Assembly: GCF_000756615.1 (NCBI RefSeq)
Contig: NZ_CP009288.1
Location: forward strand, 2,542,001-2,606,000
DNA from: Paenibacillus durus
GTDB lineage: Bacteria; Bacillota; Bacilli; Paenibacillales; Paenibacillaceae
DNA length: 64,000 nt
Direction: 5' to 3'
This document shows positions 8,115 to 16,214 of this stretch, in pieces. Made by a program: the position numbers and the translations under genes. Under the pieces are notes generated by a model. That model ran no database searches, was not told where the DNA came from, and was given only the letters and a program-made list of their open reading frames with translations. Numbering within the stretch: the first letter of the stretch is position 1; each line of letters starts with the position of its first letter.

Positions 8115-9287
8115 TCATACTAATCCGTCGTAAATGGCATTACGGAGATCTATAGTATACTGGCCGGACATCCCTTCCAGCGTGGTATTCGTAAACGCTG
8201 CAACGCTAAGCTTCCGGATAGGATCAACGAACCAGTAATGGCCATATACTCCGCCCCAGCGCCACGTTCCCGGGGATTGCGGCGTCTGGGCGGCAGCCGG
8301 ATCTGTCAGCACGGAGAATCCAAGGCCGAATCCGAAGCCCGGCGAGTCAGGAAGCGTCAAACCGGATGTCTGGCTGCGTCCCATCTCCGCAATGAATGCT
8401 GGCGTTAACAGCGGCTTGCCGCCGGTTCGCAGAGTTTCCAGAAGTTGCAGGATGTCGCCTGCAGTGCCGATCATTCCCGCGCCGCCCGATGGAAATGCCA
8501 GCGGATCGAAAGCACGGGCAGGATCGAGTAAAGTGCCGGATACCCCTTCAGATTTACCGACAATATCAGGCTCCCGCATGCGCCGAGGTTCGGGTGTATC
8601 ATCCGCATAATTGGCTGCAAGACGTTTCGGGTCAACGACATTGAACGCCGTGTCCGTTAAGCCAATCGGCTCCGTCACTAGTGATCTGACCGCTTCGGGG
8701 AGCGGCGAACCATGTACGCTGGCAACAATTGCACCGAGCACATCCGCTGCGAGCGAATAGTTCCAGGCGGTTCCGGGGGCGAAGAGCAACGGTACAGAAG
8801 CCAGCCGCCGCAAATTTTCTTCGAGTGAAAGGTTGGAACGGTCCATTCCGTCGGAGACGCCGGCCTGATGGTAAGGGCCGTCCTCCGGTTCCAGAAAGCC
8901 GTAGCTAAGACCGGCCGTATGGCTCATGAGCTGGCGCAGCGTGATTATAGCATGAGTACCATCGGACAGACGCGGTTTGAAGTAGGGAAGCCAAGTGTCG
9001 ATTGGCTTATCAAGATCGAGATTACCCTTGGAGACGAGCACCATTGCGGCGACCGAGACGACGAGCTTGGTTACCGAGGCAAGACGGAATAATGCATCCT
9101 CACGCATAGGCAGGTTCCTCTCACGGTCTGCCAATCCGGCGGCACGACTGTAACTAAGTTTACCGTCTAGAGCTATTTTCACTACCGTCCCAACCACCCG
9201 TTTTTCGGAAAGTGTACGGTCAATGACTTCATCAACTCGTGCTTGCAAGCCTGCTGCACCCATTTGATTTATTTCATAATTATTCAA
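8115..9287 (-). CDS. Beta-lactamase/PBP-fold serine hydrolase
   Basis: This 390-residue protein belongs to the class C beta-lactamase-like (EstB/PBP4*-type) hydrolases. The nucleophile motif SxxK is SVTK (about S71-K74) in FRLASVTKLV. The second motif is WNYSLAAD (YSL rather than the usual YxN) and the third region is GGVYGHYWFVDP. It would hydrolyse esters or short peptides in the cytosol, since no signal peptide is visible. The start is TTG 9287: AGGAGG (9300-9295) lies 7 nt before it, whereas the earlier in-frame TTG at 9305 precedes the Shine-Dalgarno. Fold assignment is firm; the substrate is unknown. Confidence 0.8.
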   Translation of the reverse strand: MNNYEINQMGAAGLQARVDEVIDRTLSEKRVVGTVVKIALDGKLSYSRAAGLADRERNLPMREDALFRLASVTKLVVSVAAMVLVSKGNLDLDKPIDTWLPYFKPRLSDGTHAIITLRQLMSHTAGLSYGFLEPEDGPYHQAGVSDGMDRSNLSLEENLRRLASVPLLFAPGTAWNYSLAADVLGAIVASVHGSPLPEAVRSLVTEPIGLTDTAFNVVDPKRLAANYADDTPEPRRMREPDIVGKSEGVSGTLLDPARAFDPLAFPSGGAGMIGTAGDILQLLETLRTGGKPLLTPAFIAEMGRSQTSGLTLPDSPGFGFGLGFSVLTDPAAAQTPQSPGTWRWGGVYGHYWFVDPIRKLSVAAFTNTTLEGMSGQYTIDLRNAIYDGLV

Positions 9288-9398
9288 AGATTGTCCTCCT
9301 TCCAAATGTCAGGGATAAAGAATATTATGGATCAGCATCCAGATCAAAACAATATGCAAAATCGGATATATGCCAAGTAATCGTGATCACTAAAAGTT

Positions 9399-10559
9399 TC
9401 AGAGATTATTGCGTTCCCGGAACCATACAATCTTAACAGAGATGCATACAAGTGCCAAAGCAGCAAACAGCAAACCGCTCCCAATGATTTCGTTTATACC
9501 CAAACCGGAAATAAACCAGCCTCCCACGGCTGTTCCTAGTGTAACTCCCAAGTTTGAAAAAGAGACATATAAACTGTTTGCAAATTCGGGAGCCTCTTGC
9601 GCTTCGGATGTCAGCCAGATTTGACTGACTATCAGTCCGCTGGTGTGAACGGCTCCCCAGAGAAGAATAGCGGCGATGACGGGAATAACGGAGCTTGATA
9701 CAAAATAAAGAAGCAGGAAGCAGAAGCCTAACGCTACAGGATAAAACAGCACCGTTTTTACCATTTGAAGAGCGAGCAGCTTTCCCGCATACCAATTGCC
9801 CAGAACACCGCTGATTCCAAAAACTACAAGCATCAGGCTGATAAATGCCCCGTTCATATCGAATCTTTGCGTCAAATACTCGGAGAAATAACTGTATACA
9901 GAAAACATGGAGGAGAAGATAAAACAGTTTGCAGCCATATTCAGCAATAGCGAGGGTTTTCGCAATATGCCGAGCTGGTTGCCGAAAGATAGATGGTTAA
10001 TCTTTGCGGATGGAGAGGGAACCATAATGCCAATCCCAATACAAGCGATCCCGTTTACAATCGCGGAGAATAAAAAAGAAGTACTTAGTGATAATTGATT
10101 CGCGATATAAGAGTTAAGCGGAATTCCCAGAACCATGCCTATGCTGACTCCTAGAAATACTTTTGCACTTGCTTTAGCTGCTTCTTCTTTTTGAGATAAT
10201 GCCTCGGCCATTGCAAAAGCAATCGAAAAATAAACCGGATGGAAGAAGGCGGGGAGTACACGGAATAACAAAAGAATCTCAAAGCTGGGCGCAAAAGAGG
10301 AAACAAAATTAGAAACCGCAAATAATGCCATGATCCCCATCAACACTCTTTTTTGATTCGGTCTGGATAGGAGTAATGTCATCCAAGGACCAAGAATAGC
10401 AATAATGAACGCAAATGAACTGACAAGCATTCCGGCAGATACAGCAGATACATGGTACTTATTCATGACCATTGGTAAAGCTCCGACGATTCCAAGCTCC
10501 GTATAAATGATGCCGAATACCCCAACTGTAATGAAAAATAACGAATAGTTGCGTTTCAT
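9399..10559 (-). CDS. MFS transporter (drug:H+ antiporter-1 type)
   Basis: A 386-residue membrane protein with about 12 predicted hydrophobic segments and the family layout of an AraJ/YdhP-like DHA1 exporter. After the first two helices the loop LLSRPNQKRVLMG corresponds to the MFS motif A region. It lies directly downstream of an ArsR-family regulator on the same strand, and a perfect palindrome just upstream of its start has the same half-sites as one before the regulator. Expression is therefore probably repressed by that regulator and relieved by an unknown ligand or metal. Confidence 0.85.
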   Translation of the reverse strand: MKRNYSLFFITVGVFGIIYTELGIVGALPMVMNKYHVSAVSAGMLVSSFAFIIAILGPWMTLLLSRPNQKRVLMGIMALFAVSNFVSSFAPSFEILLLFRVLPAFFHPVYFSIAFAMAEALSQKEEAAKASAKVFLGVSIGMVLGIPLNSYIANQLSLSTSFLFSAIVNGIACIGIGIMVPSPSAKINHLSFGNQLGILRKPSLLLNMAANCFIFSSMFSVYSYFSEYLTQRFDMNGAFISLMLVVFGISGVLGNWYAGKLLALQMVKTVLFYPVALGFCFLLLYFVSSSVIPVIAAILLWGAVHTSGLIVSQIWLTSEAQEAPEFANSLYVSFSNLGVTLGTAVGGWFISGLGINEIIGSGLLFAALALVCISVKIVWFRERNNL

Positions 10560-10588
10560 ATCATCCCGCCTTTAATCTTTATATATGC

Positions 10589-10608
10589 ATATCTATAAAT
10601 ATAGATAT
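10589..10608. promoter_or_regulatory. Palindromic operator before the MFS gene
   Basis: ATATCTATAAATATAGATAT is a perfect inverted repeat about 30 bp before the MFS start. Its half-sites ATATCTA-N6-TAGATAT are identical in sequence and spacing to those at 10972-10991 before the ArsR gene, which points to a shared regulator. Confidence 0.65.
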
Positions 10609-10649
10609 ATTAGCCGTAAGCAGACAGCCCAAAATTCCAATGGGGCTGC

Positions 10650-10961
10650 CTATAAATGGTTTTTGATATAGTCGGTAAATTTACCGATATTTTCTTCATT
10701 CCTGCGGTAGTAAGTCCACTGACCAAAACGTCTAGATTCCAACAGCCCTGCATTTTTCATTAGCGTTAAATAGCTGGAGATCACGGATTGCGCAAGTCCT
10801 GTCTTCTCTTGAATGCTTCCTACACATATCCCTCCTTTGAAGTCGGCATCGGGTGGCAAGTAGATTTGAGGGCCAAAATGTACATCCGGACTCTTCAGCC
10901 AATCTAAAATTTGCACGCGGGTCTCGTTGGAAAGCGCCTTAAAAATCAAATTAGTATCCAT
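10650..10961 (-). CDS. ArsR-family winged-helix repressor
   Basis: A 103-residue protein with the ArsR/SmtB pattern: FKALSNETRVQILDWL, a recognition-helix region TGLAQSVISSYLTLMKNAGLL, and a wing SRRFGQWTYYRR. ArsR proteins dissociate from DNA on binding metals or small molecules. No ELCVCDL-type metal site is visible; the single Cys lies in GGICVGS before the recognition helix, so the effector is open. It sits upstream of an MFS exporter with matching operators before both genes, so it most likely represses itself and the exporter. The 28-bp hairpin after its stop lacks a U run. Confidence 0.85.
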   Translation of the reverse strand: MDTNLIFKALSNETRVQILDWLKSPDVHFGPQIYLPPDADFKGGICVGSIQEKTGLAQSVISSYLTLMKNAGLLESRRFGQWTYYRRNEENIGKFTDYIKNHL

Positions 10962-10971
10962 GTTGCTTATT

Positions 10972-10991
10972 ATATCTACTTATCTAGATAT
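10972..10991. promoter_or_regulatory. Operator before the ArsR gene
   Basis: ATATCTA (10972-10978) and TAGATAT (10985-10991) are separated by 6 nt and lie just upstream of the ArsR start codon, with the same arrangement as before the MFS gene. Autoregulation is inferred from this match. Confidence 0.6.
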
Positions 10992-11136
10992 TTCAAGATG
11001 TATGAGTGAAACAATCTGAAATTCAATACAAAAATATGTGGTTCAGCCTGAAATTGACTGTCGCCCTCGCCACATAAATTCTCCTCTGCCATCAAAGAAT
11101 GAAACCAATATCTATGTTGGCAAGGGAGATGAAATC

Positions 11137-12033
11137 ATGAAGATAAATACGAAAGCCGTCGCTCTGTTGGTGATGGTGATAGGCCTTGTAGTTGGCGGTG
11201 GTCACGGAGATGCGGCAGTGTGGCAGGGTAATGAATCTGCGGGACACGAAGCCGCGGCCGATCCGAGTCAATCTTTTGATAAAAAAATGAATACTCTGAA
11301 GCCGTCCGCACGCACAGGCTCCGCCGTCCATCCGCGTATAGCCGTTATCATCGATGACTTCGGAAACGGTATGCGGGGGACGGACGAAATGTTCACTCTG
11401 CCGATCAAGTTCACCGTCGCGGTGATGCCGTTTCTATCCACCTCGCAGGCGGATGCCCGGCGGGCTCATGAGCGGGGCTTTGACGTTCTGGTGCATTTGC
11501 CGATGGAGCCGCGGCATGGCAAGCCGGAATGGCTCGGTCCGGGAGCCGTCTTGTCCAGCTTAAGCGATCAGGAAATACGTAAGCGGGTTGAGGCGGCGGT
11601 GGATAATGTGCCTTACGCGATCGGCATCAATAATCATATGGGCTCCAAAGTTACGGGAGACGAGCGGGTCATGCGCGCCGTCCTGTCCGTTTGCAAAGAA
11701 AGAGGCCTGTTCTTTGTGGACAGCCATACCAATTACCGTTCGGTAGTCGGCCTAGTGGCCGAGCAAATGGGCCTGCCCAGGGTGGAGAATCATGTCTTTC
11801 TGGACGACACCCATACAGCCGGTCACGTAACCCGTCAACTTCAACTGGCCGGGAAGTGGGCGCTGGACCATAAATACTGCGTAACAATCGGTCATGTCGG
11901 AATTCAGGGCAAAGAGACCGCCGCAGGAATCCGCAGCGGCATAGATGATTTAAAGAATCGCGTACAGTTCGTCGGCATTTCCGATCTGGTCAAGGACGAA
12001 TGGAAATGGAGCTCCCGGCTTACATTTCCATAA
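11137..12033 (+). CDS. YibQ-like divergent polysaccharide deacetylase, exported
   Basis: This 298-residue protein starts with a signal peptide (MKINTKAVALLVMVIGLVVGGG). It continues with the divergent polysaccharide deacetylase domain: RIAVIIDDFGNG, HLPMEPRHGKPEWLGPG, INNHMGSKVTGDE, GLFFVDSHTNYRS and a C-terminal TIGHVGIQGKET. The fold resembles NodB-type deacetylases, and family members act at the envelope; substrates are not established. ATG 11137 is chosen because AAGGGAG (11122-11128) lies 8 nt upstream and the signal peptide begins there. Its last 14 bp overlap the end of the convergent cwlD gene, and no terminator separates the two. Confidence 0.85.
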   Translation: MKINTKAVALLVMVIGLVVGGGHGDAAVWQGNESAGHEAAADPSQSFDKKMNTLKPSARTGSAVHPRIAVIIDDFGNGMRGTDEMFTLPIKFTVAVMPFLSTSQADARRAHERGFDVLVHLPMEPRHGKPEWLGPGAVLSSLSDQEIRKRVEAAVDNVPYAIGINNHMGSKVTGDERVMRAVLSVCKERGLFFVDSHTNYRSVVGLVAEQMGLPRVENHVFLDDTHTAGHVTRQLQLAGKWALDHKYCVTIGHVGIQGKETAAGIRSGIDDLKNRVQFVGISDLVKDEWKWSSRLTFP

Positions 12034-12745
12034 GATAGGCGGCAATGCCGTCCGATATCGCTTCAGCGATTTTCTCCTGGCCTTTCGAAGTCGTCAGCAT
12101 GGCCCGGTCGACCGGGCTGCTTATAAAGCCCGTCTCAACAATAACCGTTGGGGCGGTTATTTTATTAAGCAGATAGAACGGCTTTCCAGGATGAACATCT
12201 AATTCGATTCCATAAAGTAGATTTAGCTGATCCTGAATCGCTTTGGCCAGCAAGAAGCTGCGGCCTTCCTGACGGTATAGAACGATCGGTCCGTGCTTGG
12301 ACGGAGTACGAGCCCAATTGATATGAACACTGACGACGACGGCGGCAGGCAACGTCTCGGCAAGCTCCTTGCGCTGGGCGAGATCGCGCATATGGCGGGA
12401 GCGGCTTTGAAGCCATCTGTTCTCATCGCTGGGCGCATAATCGCCGAACCGGTTCAGGACGGCGTCAAAGCCGTCCGCTCTCAGCAGCAGGAATAGCTTG
12501 CGGGAAATGGCGAGCGTCAAATCTTTTTCCAGGATGTCCCCGTGCGACGTACCGCCGTCAATACCCCCGTGACCGGCGTCAATCAGTATGATGCGGTGAC
12601 CGTGGCCTATCAGTGTTTGACGTTGTTCATGCCGTTCGTCCGGCGTGGCGAAAGATGGGTGGGCAATACCCGCCAGCAGCGTTCCCGTAATAAGCAGGAC
12701 AAGCAACGTCCTGGCCAGAGTTCTCCATTGGTTAGTCGGTATCAA
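12020..12745 (-). CDS. cwlD: CwlD-type N-acetylmuramoyl-L-alanine amidase, exported
   Basis: A 241-residue Amidase_3 enzyme with an N-terminal signal/anchor (about 8-33). Zinc-site motifs are IDAGHGGIDGG, the Glu in EKDLTLAISRKL, and VVSVHINWA, with the catalytic-Glu region VIVETGFIS. CwlD removes the stem peptide from muramic acid in the spore cortex so that muramic-delta-lactam can form, so it marks a spore former. The start is a TTG at 12745 with GGGAGG about 8 nt upstream. It ends convergently with the YibQ-like gene with a 14-bp overlap. Other Amidase_3 enzymes are possible, but size and lack of binding repeats favour CwlD. Confidence 0.82.
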   Translation of the reverse strand: MIPTNQWRTLARTLLVLLITGTLLAGIAHPSFATPDERHEQRQTLIGHGHRIILIDAGHGGIDGGTSHGDILEKDLTLAISRKLFLLLRADGFDAVLNRFGDYAPSDENRWLQSRSRHMRDLAQRKELAETLPAAVVVSVHINWARTPSKHGPIVLYRQEGRSFLLAKAIQDQLNLLYGIELDVHPGKPFYLLNKITAPTVIVETGFISSPVDRAMLTTSKGQEKIAEAISDGIAAYLMEM

Positions 12746-12922
12746 GAGATAAACCTCCCTGTGTTGAATCCGGAAGCGTCAATAATCCTTGCTTCTGGCC
12801 TGTTCTTTTTTGGTTAGATTGTGCTTCAAAAGGCAGAATTATGCGGCCAGAGCCCGTTTAGGGCGGAGATAATCGGTGCAAACTAACCATTAAGGAGAGG
12901 ATTACAGGAGGAGGTGAGTGCA

Positions 12923-13111
12923 GTGGCCTCGGACGGTGAAGATCTGGTTAAATACATTACTGAAAAAGTGGTCGACTATATGGAAAGCCCTCGCGACAGC
13001 CGCGGCCGGCACCGGGCAGACAGACAGCCGTGGAGCCAGAAATGGTTCGGAATGCTGCCGCTCGGTTTGGCGATGTGGCGAAGCAGCCGGAAGGTTAGGA
13101 ATAAAGGGTAG
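12923..13111 (+). CDS. yqzE: YqzE family small protein
   Basis: This 62-residue protein (GTG start) has the YqzE pattern: DLVKYITEKVVDYMESPRDSR, a charged middle, and SQKWFGMLPLGLAMWRSSRK. In Bacillus, yqzE lies at the end of the comG operon near yqhG and yqhH; the latter two are also present here a few kb away, but no comG genes are seen. AGGAGGTGA at 12909-12917 places the start at GTG 12923 rather than at GTG 12914, which overlaps the Shine-Dalgarno. Function is unknown. Confidence 0.72.
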   Translation: MASDGEDLVKYITEKVVDYMESPRDSRGRHRADRQPWSQKWFGMLPLGLAMWRSSRKVRNKG

Positions 13112-13160
13112 AAATAATGAAATGTAAAATGGCGCGCAAAATGGGAATCTATTTTAGGCA

Positions 13161-13655
13161 TCAATTGGCGTATTTCTTTTTCCATTTATCGCGCCATTCC
13201 TGGTAACTGAGCCCTGTTACTTCTTCTAATGTTTTACCGTCCAATGAGTAAACTGCCCCTGCTAAACCATCGACATCAGGAAAAGAGTAACCGCCAACAA
13301 CCTTGCCTTCAGAAAGCATGATATAAACATTGCTCTTCGCTTTATAGATCTTTTTCAGCGGATGATTAGAAACCGTAAATGGATAGATTGTGATCTGTTT
13401 TCCAAAATACGTATCGGGTTCTGCCTTCTGAACGCCCCACGCCTGTTGATAGGGCACTGATTCCGTACTCCCGAAAAGTTTGCCTTTGTCTAAAGTGTAG
13501 CTGTAAACTTCACCTTTGCTGAAAGTGATGTTATAGCCTTGTGCAATTACGTATTTTTCGGCTGTTTTTTCATCAGCTGTGATATTTTTGCCGCATCCGG
13601 AAAGGATGAGCAGCACCAGCCCAATGATGAGAGCTGTATTTGAAAACCTCTTCAT
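13161..13655 (-). CDS. Small lipoprotein, function unknown
   Basis: A 164-residue protein with a lipoprotein signal (MKRFSNTALIIGLVLLILSGC; lipobox LSGC, Cys21). The mature part has the pattern of small Bacillales lipoproteins (ADEKTAEKYVIAQGYNIT at its start, YQEWRDKWKKKY at its end) and should sit on the outer face of the membrane. I see no catalytic motif. It stands alone between yqzE and a convergent hairpin. Confidence 0.75.
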   Translation of the reverse strand: MKRFSNTALIIGLVLLILSGCGKNITADEKTAEKYVIAQGYNITFSKGEVYSYTLDKGKLFGSTESVPYQQAWGVQKAEPDTYFGKQITIYPFTVSNHPLKKIYKAKSNVYIMLSEGKVVGGYSFPDVDGLAGAVYSLDGKTLEEVTGLSYQEWRDKWKKKYAN

Positions 13656-13734
13656 AAAGACACCTCACTTCATTTACAGTTGTGCTGTAACTAATAAAAC
13701 GTATGATTTGAAAATATTGTTGCATTTACCTGTA

Positions 13735-13773
13735 GAAAAGCCCCATTTTCCGGCAAAAGCGGAGTATGGGGCT
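13735..13773 (-). terminator. Probable terminator of the exported protein gene
   Basis: AGCCCCAT (13739-13746) and ATGGGGCT (13766-13773) form a perfect 8-bp stem, extended inside by CCG/CGG. On the minus strand the hairpin is followed by UUUUC. It lies about 40 nt after the stop of the gene ending at 13810. Confidence 0.6.
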
Positions 13774-13809
13774 ATATTGCTTTCAACTATGAATTGGTTT
13801 GCCAAAAAT

Positions 13810-14877
13810 CTAGTTTGCCGCTTCTCCGTCGCCGGTGACATAGACCTGGAATTTGCCGCTTGCCTGAAGGGCGTCAAGCGGAAGAAACCGCCGGCTGCCA
13901 ATATCTGTAGCGGCATAAGGGACCGGCCCGCCGGCTGCTGTGGAACTTGTCCACAGCTGATAACCCGTAATCATGAGCGGGGCTCCCAGGATGTCGTTCG
14001 CTCCGGCATTTGACCGGAACACAAGACCCTGCTGCTGCTGAAGAAGCTGTACGAATTCGCCTGCCGCCAACGGAGCGAGCTTTGGAGACGTCAGCCACAG
14101 CAGATTATCGTACGGATTACCGGTGTGTCCGGTTTGGAACATCGGCCCGGCTGTGATTTCGGATAATGATCCGGATGCCGTCAAGCCGTAGCGTCGTTCT
14201 GTTTGGGAGCTTCTTGCGACCGCATCAGCCTTGCTGACGTCCCAAGGAAGGATTTCCGGAACGACGGCATTCACATACAGCGTCTGCCCGTTCACCGTAA
14301 CTTTCCAGTAGGGCAGAAGCGGCGCATACAGCGGAACTGATTCAAAGTTATCAAATATTGAATGGATAAGGCCCTGCTGCGCCAAGAATAGGCGCAGCTC
14401 GGTGACGGAATAGGGAAGACCTTCGGTATCCGCCCCATATTCGCTCAATGTGTATCCGCCGTTATCCGAGGCGGTAATGATCATATATCCGATCCGCTTA
14501 TCGCCGCTGATGAGGTTGACGAGCCAACCGTGAGTTCCGGGTCCCAGCGGATGAATCGATAGTTTCGCCGTTTTCCATTCCTTAAAGGGGGCTTCATCCG
14601 CAAGCTTGTCGGCCGCTTCGCGAACAAAAGCCTCCAGGGAGTCCGGAACGGTGAGATTCTGCCGTTTGGGCAGCGGCGATAGGGCTGAATCAGCCGAGCG
14701 GGCAGCCTCGGCAGCCGCTGTGTGCGTCAATCCCAAGGATTTGGCGGCAGGAGCATCCGCAGCGGGAGGGCTGAAGGGGAATCCGGAAACGGCCGCTGTC
14801 AAGATCAATGCAAGAGTGAAGAGAAAGCACACACGCATCGCCGGGACGACTCGCTTTCTTCTGCTGCTCGGGTTCAT
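13810..14877 (-). CDS. Exported protein of unknown function
   Basis: Starting at ATG 14877 the protein has 355 residues and opens with a signal peptide (MNPSSRRKRVVP, then AMRVCFLFTLALILTAAVSG). A Pro/Ala-rich stretch and a mixed alpha/beta body follow. I recognise no domain. The body has several Trp/Tyr-rich beta-like segments (YWKVTVNGQTLYVNAVVPE, MITGYQLWTSS). The frame stays open to 15000, but the upstream methionines have no ribosome binding site and would bury the signal peptide; 14877 itself has only a weak AAAGGA. The start is therefore uncertain. It lies between a lipoprotein gene and yqhG. Confidence 0.65.
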   Translation of the reverse strand: MNPSSRRKRVVPAMRVCFLFTLALILTAAVSGFPFSPPAADAPAAKSLGLTHTAAAEAARSADSALSPLPKRQNLTVPDSLEAFVREAADKLADEAPFKEWKTAKLSIHPLGPGTHGWLVNLISGDKRIGYMIITASDNGGYTLSEYGADTEGLPYSVTELRLFLAQQGLIHSIFDNFESVPLYAPLLPYWKVTVNGQTLYVNAVVPEILPWDVSKADAVARSSQTERRYGLTASGSLSEITAGPMFQTGHTGNPYDNLLWLTSPKLAPLAAGEFVQLLQQQQGLVFRSNAGANDILGAPLMITGYQLWTSSTAAGGPVPYAATDIGSRRFLPLDALQASGKFQVYVTGDGEAAN

Positions 14878-15047
14878 TTGCGTTTGTTCACCAGTCCTTT
14901 TATAGGCTGCCGGAGCTGCCGAATTTTGTCCAAATCTACTATCATTCATTGTAGTGGACAAGCGCTGAAAAGGTTGTTGCAAGCTGTCGGGCTCATTCAA
15001 GGCGGATTCCGCTTTTTTTGGCCGCTTTTAGCGAGCCGGGTCGCTTT

Positions 15048-16214
15048 CTACTGCCTGCGGAGGTGAAACAGGCCGTAGACGACCGGCGATACGGAAATGT
15101 TCGGTTCATACTGCCAAATGGTTTCTTTGCGGCGGCTGGCATGCTGTTCTTGGGTAGCAAACCGCTTTTCTTCATCGGGTTCCTTCAGAAGCTCTTCATA
15201 ATAAGCGTCTATAATCTCAAGCTCTTCTTGCAGACGCCGCCGCGCAGCCTCAGCCCAGCTGTAATCCTGACCGGAAAGCTTAGAGAGGATATGGCGTTCA
15301 AGCAGGCCGGCTCCCGAAGCCAGGGAGATTTCATAAGGCTGGATGTGGACATTCTCCGGCAGGCGCGGAGTCAGCTCAAGGGAGTCCAGAATAGAGCTGA
15401 AGTTCTCCCTAACTTCTCCGGTTAGCAGCGATACGCCGGTGAAATGCAGCTCCTCTCGTCTCAAATCGCAGCTAAGCTCCACCTTGAAGCAGACGGCGAG
15501 CCATGGCTCGTATGCGGCAGAGAAAAGGGTCATCCGCTGGAGATTTCCCGGAGCCTCAAACAGATGCAGACATTTCCCCTCGGTCTGCGCCGCGGACCAA
15601 ATCTGGCGCAGCCGTCTGCTGCCGAACGTGATATCCTCACGGCGGATCAGCCCGGGGCCTAGACGCGGCAGCATCGGCGTTACCCCGAAGTAACGGGCAA
15701 GGATGCCGTCATTCGGCCCGTTGTTCGCAGCCGCGTTCCCGGCAGCGCTGATGGGTCCGCCAGCGGCGCCCCCGGCGTTCGCTCCCGGATTGCTCCCAGC
15801 GTCCGGTCCGGGATTTCCCCCGGGCGGGCGGGCGCCAGGGCCTTTCGCGTCGTTCGGCCCTTGGCTTGCTGCCGCTCCTCCGCCCCAAGGAGGCGGACTT
15901 GCCGGCGCGCCGTAGCCGACTGCCACGTTGTTTCCCCCGGCTGCAATTAACCCGGCGCCGCCCCTTGGCGTGGGGACACTCGCCGCCGCATCATACTTCT
16001 CCGGGTCAAACACGAAGGTAAAGGACAGCGTCTGCGGCTCCGCGCCGGTTCGCTCGACGAACCCCCAGTAGTAAGGCCGGTCAGTCAGCATTTGATCGGC
16101 GCGGGGGGAGAGCTTTACGGTGACATGAACCGGCGATTTTTCAATGATCTGGCATTCCGTCGCTTCCAGATAATCCATTACATGCTTCTGCACCTGCCGG
16201 GGGGTCATGGTCAT
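15048..16214 (-). CDS. yqhG: YqhG family protein with a large low-complexity insert
   Basis: The ends match Bacillus YqhG: an N-terminal part beginning TPRQVQKHVMDYLEA with RPYYWGFVERTG near residue 47, and a C-terminal part ending with EEKRFATQEQH and VYGLFHLRRQ. At 388 residues it is well over 100 longer than I expect for the family. The excess is a Gly/Ala/Pro/Asn-rich stretch at about residues 80-165 of disordered character. The start ATG overlaps the stop of yqhH (16211-16214), so the pair is translationally coupled. The function of YqhG is unknown; its constant pairing with the YqhH helicase implies a shared process. Confidence 0.8.
   Translation of the reverse strand: MTMTPRQVQKHVMDYLEATECQIIEKSPVHVTVKLSPRADQMLTDRPYYWGFVERTGAEPQTLSFTFVFDPEKYDAAASVPTPRGGAGLIAAGGNNVAVGYGAPASPPPWGGGAAASQGPNDAKGPGARPPGGNPGPDAGSNPGANAGGAAGGPISAAGNAAANNGPNDGILARYFGVTPMLPRLGPGLIRREDITFGSRRLRQIWSAAQTEGKCLHLFEAPGNLQRMTLFSAAYEPWLAVCFKVELSCDLRREELHFTGVSLLTGEVRENFSSILDSLELTPRLPENVHIQPYEISLASGAGLLERHILSKLSGQDYSWAEAARRRLQEELEIIDAYYEELLKEPDEEKRFATQEQHASRRKETIWQYEPNISVSPVVYGLFHLRRQ

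Noticed and set aside
10623..10650. Hairpin GGCAGCCC/GGGCTGTC after the ArsR gene as a terminator
   Set aside because: The stem is good, but no U run follows on the minus strand, and the next gene is probably co-regulated. It may only reduce read-through.
12914..13127. Alternative overlapping frame at 12918-13127
   Set aside because: The other frame in the same place matches YqzE and has a correctly placed ribosome binding site; this one has no pattern.
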